This document shows positions 22,171 to 34,082 of a stretch of 64,000 nucleotides of DNA, piece after piece. A program made the translations under genes and the position numbers. The notes under the pieces are model-generated. The model was not told where the DNA came from. It searched no databases and worked only from the letters and a program-made list of their open reading frames with translations. Position 1 is the first letter of the stretch; each line of letters starts with the position of its first letter. The stretch comes from Anthonomus grandis grandis (Eukaryota; Arthropoda; Insecta; Coleoptera; Curculionidae), in the NCBI RefSeq assembly GCF_022605725.1, contig NC_065556.1, forward strand, positions 1,364,001 to 1,428,000, read 5' to 3'.

Positions 22171-22665
22171 TGTAACGAAATTCGGGAACACACTTTTATT
22201 GTCAACGTCAAAAGCACTAACCTAACTCGCTTTGACTGTCGTTTAATTGTTTCCAAGGTAAAAACTGACTAAACAATTAAAACTGAATGATTTGTCACGA
22301 AGCGCGTCCTTTTTAAAACCCGATGGAACAGTTTCGAAATATTTAGAATTATCTTCATTGTTTTTGCCCAAAGAGACCAATAATTTTAGGAGAATACTGA
22401 CAGTCAAAGCAAGCAAGTATACAAATTCTAGAAAATTAGAACTACAGGGATTTACAATAATATAACCTAAATAACCTAAATTGGGGCCAAAATGGGGCTC
22501 TCAAACAAGATGAACTACCTAAAAACTAAACACTATAGATGAAAATAATAAACCAAACGTAAGTAGAACCCTAAAGAAACCCTACGAATCAACTTTAACT
22601 ACACAATACTAATAAAATTGTACAAAAACTAGCAGAATAATTAACGTATTTACATTTTCATAATA
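22171..22665 (-). repeat. 5' LTR of gypsy element
   Basis: 495 bp, identical to 16,591-17,085. It contains the promoter by position; AATAAA is at 22,195-22,200 on the minus strand. Confidence 0.95.
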
Positions 22666-23195
22666 ATATCCATTATTATATTTTTCTTACAAAAAGAAAC
22701 TTGGCAATGATACAAAATATAAAACAGATAAATTATCGAAATTGTGTATCAAATTATTGGAGGTGTCTAAAAAATTTGACAAATCAGAATTTATACAATT
22801 TACATCTAGCTCAGCCTCGTTTAACGGAAAAGAGAAATATAACTGTGTATCGTCGGATAAATGTAAGATTTGCAATTTTTAATATATAAAGAAAAGCGAA
22901 TTATGCTACCTTGCGGCAGACTATTAGTAATCAGACTTGATTCCGAGTATTTATTATTATGTACTACGTTCTGTGTTCTATTGGTTAAAAACGATTTGAT
23001 GAAACAACGAGCTTTTACGTCAAGCTCTATGTAAAGTAAGATAAGTCTATGATTTAACATATCAAATGCCTTACTGAAATCGAGAAAAACTAGAGCAGTT
23101 ATTTTATTTTCACCATGGGTTTAAAGATATCTTCTGTTATGTGCCCTAAGGCTGTTTTAGAGCTTTAGCCAGCTCTGAAGCCTGATTATTGTTTC
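22666..23195 (-). pseudogene. Non-LTR RT, N-terminal part (split by gypsy insertion)
   Basis: The minus strand reads SGFRAG then TALVFLDFSKAFDMLNHRLI (about 23,040-23,110), NSLPQGSII and LSDDTQLYFSF where YADDTQLY is expected. The first residue of the catalytic box is changed but both aspartates remain. It joins to 16,145-16,590 across the gypsy insertion. The motif style (TALVFLDFSKAFDM, DDTQLYFSF) is close to the element at 61,957-64,000, suggesting one family. Several stops and frameshifts are present. Confidence 0.78.
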
Positions 23196-23394
23196 GGTAA
23201 AATATTATAATTAGTTTTTTCATAATTTTTTAAGTACTTTTAAAAGTGTAGGTAGTATGTTTACACAACGCAGATAACAGAGCTTGGAAGAATTTTTAAT
23301 TTTGGAAAGAGGGATAGCATGTGTCTGTTTATACGCAAACGGAAAATAGGAGTTTAATATGCATTCATTTATATATTAATATTATTATTATTAT

Positions 23395-24400
23395 TGTGGA
23401 AATATTGAGCATGGGTTTTATATACTCCTAATGATCAGAAATGGTTCTGATCCAATTTCTTTTAACTGAGTGTTTGCTTATTACTTTTTTTGGAGGCTCA
23501 TCTGATTTCCTTTTATTAAATGCTTTTTATTCTTAATATTATCTATGTTTCTGATTGCATCAAAAGCATAGACTGCTCTAAATATTAGTTTCCTGTTATT
23601 TTGGAAACACAAAAAGTCCGGAAGTTTAACCTCTCGTCTGTCTCTCGTTTGTCCTGAGATAAATATAGATAATTAAGTAACCATAAGAATCACTATTTAT
23701 TAAAATTCAATACTTTTGGTTCATTAGATACTAATGTTTTTAATTTATTAGGCCAATGTCCTCCATAGCTCTAACTAAGAAAGTTGTGTACAATAGTTTT
23801 TATCAAAATAAAAACTATGTTGACTATTGTTAACTTTCTTGTAGTGATCAATACCTAAATGTTTCTTGCCTCAGACTAATAAATTCGTTATATATAAATG
23901 TCACTAACACAAGAACGGCACTTAAATAAAAAGTGTATCAGAGCCATTTAAGTTATGCTAAAAATCTAAATTTTTATAGCTTTAGTTGCGTTTTTCTTAC
24001 CACTCTTCGATCATTAATGCTTTTTTTAATGGATTGTTCAACATGTGGGATCCGAATTAGCTTTACATCTTGCTTTTACAAAGATCTGAAAAGGCTGCTT
24101 GAAATCTTGAGTAACCTTTTTTTCGTAAAGAAGATAATCGCTGTTCGCTGTTTTTTTTTTGAAAGCATAGTAATATAACAGTTTTGCCTTTCTTCTTATT
24201 TCCATAAAAGAAAGAAGTTGTTGTTTCTTAGATTTTTAAGCTTAAATGCGTTTTAGTCAGATTATATACCATAAATTAGATCTAGTTGCCCACCCTGGAG
24301 TAACTTGCACTCTACATGTATTTTTATTTATTATTTATTTTAGGTTCTGTTTTTTGTGTTTTATCATTACCTTTCTGTTGTTACAGGTAAATAAAGATTA
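23395..24400 (+). repeat. Dispersed repeat alpha, copy B
   Basis: Aligns in order with 31,875-32,880: GGAATATT(A/G)AGCATGG, GGCTCATCTGATTT, ATCTATGTTTCTGATT, CCTCTCGTCT, then TTAAGTTATGCTAAAAATCT, GGATTGTTCAACATGTG, AAGAAGATAATCGCTGTT and TTTTATTTATTATTTATTTT. The repeat leads directly into the psq-type HTH coding fragment, in both copies at the same distance, so the coding fragment is part of the repeat unit. Confidence 0.75.
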
Positions 24401-24403
24401 AAA

Positions 24404-24762
24404 ATGGTTTGTACTTACAAAAGAACTCCAGGAACCAGAACTTGCTAGAATTACTCAGAGAACGCCTTGCGCCAAGCGGTAGATGCCGTAAATGCAGGTA
24501 TGTAAAAAAATTTGCAGCTGAAACTTTCAAAGTAAAACCGACTTCGTTAGGTCAAACCATTTTTGGTGCATACTTGAACTCAGTTGGTCATCCGAGGGTC
24601 TTAGGTGTTCAAGAAGAAGCTTACAATTTAAAAAAATTGGATGTTGTAGCACATTGGGGATTTCCTCTCACAATGATTGATATTCAAGACGTAATAAAGA
24701 AATACCTTCTCAGGAAGGGTTTCTTACCTGAAAATTACTTGGTTTTTTACATTCATTTATAA
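24404..24762 (+). pseudogene. psq-type HTH fragment of a pogo/jerky-like transposase, in repeat alpha
   Basis: The ATG at 24,404 begins MVCTYKRTPGTRTC, then a TAG, then NYSENALRQAVDAVNAG; the frame shifts to KKFAAETFKVKPTSLG. This order (M-V-x-x-Y-K-R, a helix with ALxxAVxAV, then AAxxFxVPxTTL) is the N-terminal helix-turn-helix psq DNA-binding domain of insect pogo/Tigger and jerky-like proteins. It continues with GHPRVLGVQEEAYNLKKLDV and WGFPLTMIDIQDVIKKYLLR, the CENP-B-like second HTH. It ends at about residue 120; no DDE catalytic domain follows. A second, more decayed copy is at 32,885-33,060. Two lesions make it a pseudogene. It could be an exon of a mobile element or of a retro-duplicated gene. 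Confidence 0.75.
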
Positions 24763-24989
24763 AAAAAAACTATTTAAACGTCAGGAAAATTTTTTTTTAA
24801 TTTCTTTATAACATCTTAAAAATATTAATTTTTCCCTACTTTGTCGAACAATAGCCCTTATCATAAAATTAGTTTCCTTCATTTTGGACATAAGGATAAG
24901 GTCTAGGTCCCAGGTTTACCTTTCATATTTTTAAAACAGTTCGGGTTTTAATCAATCTATACATTCAGAAATCATTCCAAGCTAAATAT

Positions 24990-25875
24990 GTCCAGGGCTT
25001 TTGACAGAGTGTAGTACGAAAATTTGTTAAACAAATTGAATGCCTTGAGTCTTTCCGCGACATTTTGCTTTTGTTTTTCCAGTTTTTTAAGGGATAGATC
25101 TATTTATGTTGTTTCGGATAATCGCAAGTCTAACAATTTTAAAATTAATGCAGCAGTTCCTCAGGGGACAATACTTTCGCCAACATTCTTTTTAATATAG
25201 ATTAATGACTTGCTAAACAATACAAAAAACCCTTACTCGGCACTATTGTATCCTCTATTATACCACCAAGGCCCCTTTTATCAAGAGAGTTTCACAGCAT
25301 AAGAATTATACAAGTATCTCAACTGAATGAATATTTAGAAAGCGTAGAAGACTGGGAAGCTTGTAACCTCATATAGTTTAATGCAGGAAAGACCCAGACG
25401 ATCATCGGTGGCCCCAACATTATGATGACTGAAAGAACAATACCTTTAAAAACCAGTCTGAGTCTATTAGGAGTTACCGGCAAGCCTAATCTATCATGGC
25501 GTATCAATGTGTCAGATATTGCAAAACGTGCTTCTCAGAAATTAGGCGTTCTTTTTAGGATGAAGCACCTACATTGATCTGAACAATTGCTTATTCTGTA
25601 CAAGGCTCAGATTCAACCGAATATAGAATATTGCTCGCACATTTAGAGTGCTGCTCCCAAAAACTTCTGGACAGCATACAGAAATGCGCTGTAGGACTTG
25701 TCAACAACCCTGAATCTACCTGTAAACTTGACATTTTGGAACACCGAAGAACTTTTGGAGATTTATCTCTTTTTTATAGATACTTCGATGGTAAGTGTTC
25801 CCAAGAAATAGCACAGATTATTCCACTACATTTGACTCCTGCCCGACGAATACGACTAATAAAAAATCGTTAAAT
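24990..25875 (+). pseudogene. Non-LTR RT remnant
   Basis: Plus-strand decayed RT. About 24,995 reads SRAFDRV, about 25,145-25,200 AAVPQGTILSPTFFL, then a block with ASQKLGVLFRMKHL and LLILYKAQIQPNIEYCSHI (about 25,520-25,640). 25,631-25,873 ends with ILEHRRTFGDLSLFYRYFDG. Several in-frame stops and frameshifts. The YKAQI(Q/R)PxxEYCSH block and the LEHRR...LFYRY tail match the minus-strand element at 49,894-51,005, so the two are the same family. The 5' half is missing. Confidence 0.82.
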
Positions 25876-25879
25876 AAAT

Positions 25880-27115
25880 ATATATTTAACGATAATAATA
25901 TATGATGGGTTAGTCATATCATTATTTTTTATATACCTAGTATATTTAAATGTAATTTGTTTCATAGCTTAAAGAGACACCAAGTAAGTCAATAGTTTAA
26001 GACAAGTGCTTTAATAATCACGTCAGATTTTATTATAATCCGTAATTTCTTAAAAGCTTTAAAAGTAACACCTGGTAAGCAATATATGCAATCAATATTA
26101 GTGCCAGCAACCAAGGAAAATATCAATAAAATGATACTTGTTTAATTTTTTAATATAATACTATGATTTAACATAAACACCCCCACCTATGCCTCTAATC
26201 CGATCCTAATGGTAGAACGTATACTCTTTTATATATGTACATATTATTAAAAATCGTTAATATTTGCGGCTAATGAAGTGGCAAAGAAAAATCTGAAAAG
26301 CAAAAAATATTAAACTGATGTATAGAAATTAAATCTTTTATATCATGTTTAATAATTCATTCAATATCGAACGCACCTTTAAGTGAGCGATTATTAAATT
26401 AGATCGTGCGTCGTCAAAGCCGTCATCTCATCCATATTATATTCGAGAGCATATATTTTAGATTTTTTAAGCAAGAACCTCGAGCGCTATAGTTTCCTTA
26501 CATTTCATATCCGTCACCTGAGATTTAAACTAAATGGAAATATTTCCGTAATTACTTACAATAAATGTAAATATCAAGATGATCAAAATCCATAGTGGCA
26601 AAAATAGGACACTTAAAAATATTATGGAAAAAAATTATAAAAAACCTAAAGTATTAAACACTTAAAAAATTTATAATACTTTAAACAACTGTGAACCGAT
26701 TATGACGAGGATTAGTTAATAATAACATTATGAGAGAATGAATTACATACTTCAAGATTCCTTATTTAAAATGGAGAATGCAGCATTAATTTTAAATATA
26801 GTTCGCGCAACAAAATAAAATCACGAGCCGCCCGTTTTTTGGATGTGCACTTTTATTATATTTTTAAGAGTAAAAAGAAAAAAAGAAAATATAGGAAGTA
26901 CTCTATAACAACGTTTTTTTTTACTTAAAACTTAAACTTTCAGTCAAACCGAATTTTCTACAACCCTTGGTAATAAATAGTAATAATGAATGTACCAGCA
27001 CACCACATGGTTAAAAAATAAAAATTCGACTAAACCAGGCTGAGTAAGGGAGTAAGGGAGATGGTATATTACCTCTATGAAGTCTTCGTAATCACTTCTT
27101 TTGATAACATTGGTT
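25880..27115. other. Gene-free AT-rich stretch
   Basis: No coding sequence, RNA gene or repeat boundary recognised. Confidence 0.5.
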
Positions 27116-27118
27116 ATA

Positions 27119-28033
27119 CGAGGGCTGTTCAATAAAGACTCAGACTCAGCCTATGAAAATTTTATTACAAAGAATTATACATCAACGCTTCTGTCACGTT
27201 CAAAGTAGTCACCATTCAAGGCGATACATTTATTCCAGTGCCGCTGCCACTCCAAAAACGCGTCCTCGAAGCTCTTCTTAGTCATGCGCTTAAAAATCGC
27301 CTCTAAAGCTTTAACAGCAGCATCTCCGGAGGGAAAACGCCTTCCTTTCAGGTCCTTTTTTGCAGTGGGATAAAGAAAAAAGTAATTCGGTGCTAAATCA
27401 GGGCTATATATAGGGTGCGGCACCACTGGAATGTTTTTCTTGACAAGAAATTCGGTCACGGTGTATGCAACATGAGGCCGGGCATCATCATGATGAAGTT
27501 TCCATCTGCCAACAAGGTTGGGTCGTTTTTTGGGGATGTGATCCTTAATGAGCTGCTTCAATACGGATATGTAATACGTCGCATCAATACCCTTCTTGGG
27601 TGGCAACCGACACTGATGAGTGTAGACCAGGCTGCGGTAGTCGAAAAACGTAATCACCATACTCTTTTTGGCGGACTTTACTGTGGACTGCCTTTCAGTT
27701 CACAGCTCTCTACCTTTTCGGAAGGCAGCGTGCCACTGTAAATACACATTCTTTAACTCACGATATGTTTCGAGTGGTTTTTTGTTCGATTTCACCAAAA
27801 ATTTAATTGCGTAACGTTGTTCTCGATATCCAGATATTGTAAATATTAGAGGCGACTTTCATACACGTCTTTTTCGCAATGTCACTACTTGAGCACTAAT
27901 GATCAGATCGGTACCAAATTTGTACTGTAAGTAGGTATTAGTATATTGTTTCATGCCATGACCACGAGATCGCGTCACCTGTATTACACAGCTGCTCGTG
28001 GCGAGAGTCTGAGTCTTTATTGAACAGCCTTCG
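27119..28033 (-). mobile_element. Internally deleted mariner element, 915 bp
   Basis: The left end CGAGGGCTGTTCAATAAAGA and the right end, read in reverse, CGAAGGCTGTTCAATAAAGA continue together for 29 bp with one mismatch. TA flanks both ends. Mariners are usually about 1.3 kb, so about 0.4 kb is missing from the transposase gene. It is non-autonomous, with sequence-perfect ends that a relative could still mobilise. Confidence 0.92.
27175..27836 (-). pseudogene. Deleted mariner transposase
   Basis: The minus strand begins at about 27,836 with EQRYAIKFLVKSNKKPLETY, the N-terminal mariner HTH. It then jumps through a damaged linker to KKSMVITFFD (about 27,660) and continues to the C-terminus at 27,175. 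The part holding the first catalytic aspartate (TGDETW context) is deleted. The second is present in LHHDDARPHV. The third is lost: the context YSPDLAPNYFFLYP has tyrosine where DFF is usual. The C-terminal 161 codons (27,175-27,660) are uninterrupted. Dead by deletion and by a catalytic substitution. Confidence 0.9.
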
Positions 28034-28039
28034 TATTTT

Positions 28040-29595
28040 GACCATAAAATTTACAGGTCGTAATATTTTCAAGTATAATACCAGCTGTATAATTTATTGT
28101 GCCACGACCAATTCTAATTTTCCTATTAAAAATGTTCATTGGTTATAATTTCTGAATACAATGGCATTAACGGTAGTAGTATTTCCTCTGTTATATATCA
28201 TCTGAGTCCATCTAGAGCACCTTCAGTTTTATCTTTATCTCTTCACACTTGGAATAAGCTAAAGTGATGATAAAAGATTGTTAAATACAGTTATAGAGTA
28301 ATTATAATTAATAAGCCCGATAATACCACAATGTCTCCCTTAATGTGATGCATAAACGCTTAATAAAAATTATTTACAAATAAAAGAATTACAGCAAAAT
28401 TCCAATCGTAATACAAAAATTTTCAAAAATAATTCCTTGTGTATTATTATAGGATGTTATATCTTGTAAATGAAAATTGATTATTTTTTTTTAAATTTTG
28501 ACAACTCAAAACATACTCAAAAATATCAATCCTCAAAAATTAAGCCCTTCCTTACTTGGAATTAATTAAATCCGCTCCTGTAGATGTTTAGCGATAATAG
28601 CGATAAGTTTCGCCTCACTCGAATTTAGTTATTTCGGTGGAAAGTACTTAATTCAGAAAAAAATATTAATGTTGGGGCATTTGGACTCATCAAACCGGGC
28701 ACAAATTTGTGCCAGTCTTTTTATCCGATCAACCAGTTTGCGGCATTTCATGGTTGCTGCATTTTATTTATGGTATAGAGTTGTGCAATGGTGAAATGAA
28801 AACATATAATAAATTTAATTAAAACATAATTGGATTTTGAGATAAAAGGTTGTTGTTTAATTGCAGTGATATTTATCACTGACTTTATAACAAAAAAAGA
28901 ATTAATTGAAAAGCCTGAATAGTAGACATAGCGAGCTGAATGATGACGGTAATTAGACCTATAGAACTAAATATAAATTAATAAACAAAGGCTAAGATAT
29001 ACAAAAATGATTGGTGATGGAGTATAGTTTTTTAACATTAGGTTGAATTTGTTACTAGTATACATGTTTTGTGATTTAAATTTGTTTTTTATTAAAAAAA
29101 TTATTCGCAGTACTTCAAAAAAGTTGTTTAATAGCAAGAATATCAGATTGATCAAATAAATATTGATGAATAAAGTCTGTTTTTTTTAAAAATAACTCTA
29201 ACAAACCACTTTTGCGAAACATCCTCCAATCTCCAAATAAGTGTTTGTTCGATGATCCCATCTAAGATTAAACACTACTCCAAAGTATTAAGTATGATAA
29301 AAAATATTTATTTCGATAATTGTTGAATTTATTTATAGAATAATATTTATTTATAGAATGTTAGAATTTAATTATATTTAAAAAAGTATAATAAGGTAAA
29401 TTACTGATGTAGCAACTAAAGAGACTAAAAATGTCTTTGTTAAAGTGATATTTAATACGATATTATTGAACTACGCAATATATTTAATACACTTAATTTT
29501 TACTTTATTTTTTAACTTTTTCCAAGTGTCCTCTTTCAAATAAATTCCTGCAGCCATTCGCGTTTTTTATAAAAAAACTGAAGTACATTATTCAG
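28040..29595. other. Gene-free AT-rich stretch
   Basis: No gene recognised. 28,200-28,310 has weak resemblance to 6000-6040 and 6790-6840 (AGCACCTTCAGTTT, AAAAGATTGTTAA(A/G)TACAG), probably more repeat debris. Confidence 0.45.
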
Positions 29596-29599
29596 ATAA

Positions 29600-29690
29600 A
29601 TCCTATTTGCTTAGCAGCCTTCTGCTTCAAAACCTTTAGAAATTGTATGTAAAGAAAGAAAGTATGTAAGTAAGCGACTTCATCTAGAAA
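29600..29690 (+). repeat. Dispersed repeat alpha, copy D, left piece
   Basis: GCTTAGCAGCCTTCTGCTT and AAGTAAGCGACTTCATC match 37,830-37,900 (GCTAAGTAGTCTTCTGCTT, AAGGAAGTGACGTAATC). The repeat breaks at about 29,690 and resumes at about 31,491. Confidence 0.7.
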
Positions 29691-31490
29691 GAATGGCGGT
29701 AGGATTGGACACTATATTTGAGGAGGAGACTCAAGACAAAACTATCTTTTTAACACCATGTACAGATGAAGAAATCAATGAAATTATAAATGAACTAAAA
29801 AAAATGCAGCTCCTGGGAGTGATAAAATTACAACCTCTGACATAATAAATGTAAAGACCTTGGTCCTGGTTCGCTTGTTGAATGAGATGCTTAGTAATGG
29901 ATGTTATCCAGAGTGTTTAAAGGTAACAAAAATCATACCCATTCATTAAGCAGGAAATCAATATGAACCAACAAATAAAAGGCCTATAGCTCTTATTTCA
30001 GCACTATCTAAAATTACCGAGAAACTAATCAAAAGAAGGATAATAAAATTTATAGAAAAAACTTTTAAATTTGATCCACAACAATCTAGCAATACGGAGG
30101 CGGCAGTGATTGACCTACAGGATCATATAACAAAAGCTCTGAATGAGAAATGTCATGTGTTAGCAGTGTTCATTGATCTTCAAAAAGCTTTCGACACGGT
30201 TATTATTAAGATACTGCTTAAGAAACTGTGGTCAATGAGCTTTAGAGGCGTTGCCTATAAATTAAAAGAATCTTATCTGGTGAAACGTAAACAATGTACA
30301 AGTGTGAACAACAAAGAAAGTAAAACCAAAAAGACTATCATGGGTGTACCACAGGGATCTGTCCTAGGTCCGCTGCTCTACCTTATTTAAGTGCACAGTC
30401 TGTTAAAACCACCCTTAACTGTAGATACATAACTTTTGCTGATGATACCGTTTTTCTGTTTGTCGGTGAGTGTCTCAAAACATTAGTCAAGGAAACAAAT
30501 GTTTGTCTAGCCAGATATCACAAATGGTTATTAAGAAATAATTTAAAAATAAATGTAAACAAAACTGTATATATGGTGTTTAGGAATAAAAATAAGAAAT
30601 AAGTGAAACAGACATTAAAATAAATAATAAATAGCTACAAGCTACAAATACCTTGGACTGTATATTGATGAAGACTTAAATTACAAAAATCACGTCTGTC
30701 ATGTACAGAAGAAACTGTCCAGTGCTTGTGGTGCTATTAAAAGATATGCGAGTTATTTGTCTGACAAATGAAAAGAGCGGTGTATAATGCGTTGTTTAAA
30801 TCACATCTGCAATACATAGGTACTATTTGGTGATCAACAACGAAAACTCTGGTAAAGAAGCTTCAAAGACTTCAAAATCGGGTATAAAATACCTTTATAA
30901 TTTACCTAGGTTGTTTCCTACTACTCAATTATATAAAACATACCAATTTTTAAAAGTTGAACAGATAATAAGTTTATAGCGATGTAAGTTATTAAAAAAA
31001 CTTATAAATAATGAACTTAAAACTAAGGTAACTTTAAATAAGAGTAGTGACTTTCACAATTATTTATCTAACAAGATCAAGGACTGACAAGCGGAGAAAT
31101 GGTGTAATTAACCAGTCAAGGTGCTATAACGAACTTCCACCATTTATTGTGAATACAAAAAAAACTAGTGTGTTTATAAAAAAAACTAAAAAAACATTTG
31201 GCGGAATTAAATGCTGTGTCTGAATGACCTATTTTGTTGAAGCTAAAGTTTTATATTGGAAAAAATTTATATAGTTTTGGTATTTTTTGTTTTGGGGTTG
31301 ATTTGTGGGTTAGAGTGATAAATATTGAAAGTTTTAATTTTTTTTTATAGTTTATCTAAGCTTATATTATCATGTATACGTAACTGACTATTTAATTTAA
31401 ATGTTAAAATATTCGTAATGAAGGACTTGTTATCAGTTTTGTAAACTGTTGTAAGTTCAGTAATAAAGTTTATTAAAAAAAAAAAAAAAT
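29690..31490 (+). mobile_element. 5'-truncated non-LTR retrotransposon with poly(A), inserted in repeat alpha
   Basis: The element ends in AATAAAGTTTATT and an A-run of 14 at about 31,475-31,488. The alpha repeat sequence on each side joins up when it is removed. ATCT occurs at both junctions and may be a short target-site duplication. The coding part is described under 29,750-30,600. Confidence 0.82.
29750..30600 (+). pseudogene. Non-LTR reverse transcriptase, frameshifted
   Basis: About 29,750 reads TPCTDEEINEIINELKK; after a one-base slip, AAPGSDKIT (the usual APGxDxI fingers motif). Then RPIALISALSKITEKLI (about 29,980), QSSNTEAAV where QFGFR is usual, VFIDLQKAFDTV (about 30,170) and MGVPQGSVLGPLLY (about 30,340), followed by a TAA. 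In a neighbouring frame ITFADDTVFLFVG (about 30,430) has both catalytic aspartates, then RNNLKINVNKTVYMVF. Decayed thumb and C-terminus continue to about 31,180 with many stops. The endonuclease is missing through 5' truncation. The family looks Jockey-like but differs from the two other RT families in the window. Confidence 0.85.
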
Positions 31491-33150
31491 CTTACATCGT
31501 TTACGTCTTCAAAAAATCTTTGACTTTAGATCATTGAAGCCTATTAATACACAAATATGGTATGTACAGCCTGGAACTATCTATCTTTATGATGACTTCT
31601 TTTGAATTTCATTTTACTGCAAATTTGGTTAAATTCTCTGAGCATTTCTTAGAACTTTCGCGTTGTTTCAAATAATTCTTCCTGTTCTCTAGAGAAAAAT
31701 TGTTGTTTTGAAAATAGTCATATGCATTATTATAAAAACATTATTCCCAGAAAACTCCTTAAAAAATCCTTTTTTATAATCAGTTATCAATAATTCAATT
31801 GATTAAAAATTCCAATAATTATCAATTTATTTGTGGTACTAATAAAAAAAAGTGACTTTGATTCTCTCAAATATTGTGGGAATATTAAGCATGGATTTTA
31901 TAGAATCTTAATGACCAGGGGTGCCGATTCAATTTTTTTAAACTAAGTGTCTTATTATTAGTTTTGACGGCTCATCTGATTTTCTTTTATTTTTGGTGTC
32001 ATCTATGTTTCTGATTCCAACATATAAAAAAATCCGAATTCGTTGCCATCTCGATCGCCTGCAACAACTGCAAACCTAAATGTTGGTTTCAGTTGTTGTG
32101 GAAATTAAAAAAAAGTTCTGAAGTTATCCTCTCGTCTCTCTCTCCTTCAGCCTAAGATGAAGATAAATAAACAGGAATTACTATTTATCAAAATCCAATA
32201 AGTGTAACTCATTAAGTAGTAAATTTTTAAAATTATTAGGGCAATGCCCTCCATGGCTCTAATTAGAAAAATTATGTACAACAGTTGACTTGACACACTA
32301 ACTTTCCTATAGTAGTCAATATCCAAATTTCTCTTACCTCATCAAGGGACAAACATCCCTTGTAATTTTATTAGTATATCTTTCTATACAGATAAATTAA
32401 AAAATAAATCTATTAAAGTAAAATAAAATCTCTTAAGCCTCATACTATATTTGCAAAGCTATAAGTGTATCAGGTCCATTTAAGTTATGCTAAAAATCTA
32501 AACCTTTATGGCTTTAGTGGTGTTTTTTTTTACCAGTCTTCTACCATTATTACTTGTGTTAATGGATTGTTCAACATGTGCATTCCAAATCAGCATCTTG
32601 CATATGAAAGGATCTGAAAAGACTGCGTGAAATCTTTCATCACCTTTTTTTTGTAAAGAAGATAATCGCTGTTTCTGTTTTTTTTTGCAAGCATAACAAC
32701 TTTACCTTGCTTCCTATTTCTATGAAAGAAATTTGTTTCTTAGATCTATAATGTTAAATGCATTTAAGTTAGATTATATACCGTAAACCACTACATGTAT
32801 TTTTATTTATTATTTATTTTAGGTTATTTTTTTTTATAAGTTATCATTGGCTTTTTATCACAGATAATTAAAGATTTAAAAAGGTTTGTACTTACAAAAG
32901 AACTCCGGGAGCCAGAGCTTGTCGGAATTACTCAAAGAACGGTAGACCCAGAAAATGCAGATATATCGAGAAAATTTGCACCTGCAACTTTTAAAGTCGA
33001 ACAAACAACGTTAGGTCGAAAACTTGTTAATGCACACTCGAAATCAGTTGGTCGTCCAGATCGATATCATAGAGTGAAGATCATAAGTGATTACGACTAC
33101 GGCTTTAAACCTAAAAAGATTTAAAGCATCGTGATAAAAATGTTAATTTC
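31491..33150 (+). repeat. Dispersed repeat alpha, copy D, right piece with decayed psq-HTH end
   Basis: 31,491-31,870 matches copies A and C. 31,875-32,880 matches copy B. 32,885-33,060 matches the HTH coding end of copy B, reading KVCTYKRTPGARACRNYSKN and, after frame breaks, KFAPATFKVEQTTLG. This copy shows that the blocks seen separately in A, B and C are one contiguous unit of at least 1.7 kb without the non-LTR insertion. Confidence 0.75.
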
Positions 33151-34082
33151 TTTAATAATATTAAGTTAGCACTTAGAGATAAATGAAAATGCAGTTGGAT
33201 GGAACCAAATTGCTGAGAGAATTATTTACTTTTAAAAAAAAAAGTGCGATCTCAATTTATTTCCTCTTGGATTAAATGCATTATGGAGTAAACTATTCTA
33301 GCTTGTTAAAAAAAAATGTTATTACTTTATTTAAAAGTGAAGATTGTGATAATCCTGAAAACATTATCTCGATTACCAATTATATCTAAGATCTTAGAAA
33401 AATATCTAGCTGACTTAGATTGTGGATTTCTCTGAAACAACCTATTCAGTAATAATTGTCAATTTGATTTTTTTAAAGACAAGAGAACGCTTCTTAAAAT
33501 CTTGTATCGAGTATTTAATATTCTTGGGACTTTTTAAAATTTTCAATATGAAGCAGTTCTTTAGTATGATCTAAGCCACGGTTACTCAAAGTGTGCTCCG
33601 CGAAGCCCCGGTGCTTCGCAAAACCTCCGGTAGGGCTCCGCCAGTAGTCATAATAAATGAATGCATAAGAATAAAGTTACCTAAGATAAAAATAAACAAC
33701 CAAAACGAAACGCCTACTTATAGGTGTTACTGGTACATATACGAAAGTTTAATATACAGTGTGGTGACTTTAACTGGAATAAATTCAGTTAAAACTAATC
33801 AAATTTTATCTCGCAAAATTGAGACCGTCGATTTTTGTTTATTTTTTTTTTCACATGTCAAGATAGTTTTTGTATTTTTTCACCTACAGGGGGGGTCCAA
33901 ATTAACCCAAACTTTTTTTTCAAATGGAAAGCCACTTTTTTTAAACTTTCATTGAAAAGAGCCTTCTTTCCTGATTAAATTGCCCTATTTACTTTTGTGA
34001 TTATCTAAAGAGAAATACGAAAAAAAAATAAAAACCATTAAATTATTAAAAGTCTCGAAATATTTTGTGTTGGTAAATTTTT

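Larger units (their letters stand above)
16591..22665 (-). mobile_element. Complete Ty3/gypsy LTR retrotransposon, 6075 bp, identical LTRs
   Basis: A full-length element on the minus strand: 5' LTR (22,171-22,665), primer binding site, gag, pol, polypurine tract and 3' LTR (16,591-17,085). I compared the LTRs line by line over all 495 bp and found no difference. Gag and pol are uninterrupted and every catalytic motif is present. ATAT flanks both ends. There is no env-like frame: the pol stop abuts the polypurine tract. Together this indicates a very recent insertion of a probably competent element. It lies inside an older non-LTR RT. It is a Ty3/gypsy (Metaviridae-type) element by domain order PR-RT-RH-INT. 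I do not assign a clade. Confidence 0.96.

Noticed and set aside
21633..22272. Three overlapping plus-strand frames of 101-182 codons across gag
   Set aside because: Antisense readings of the gag minisatellite; low-complexity repeats of RSRSSCS or VYGLVLLV type with no independent support.
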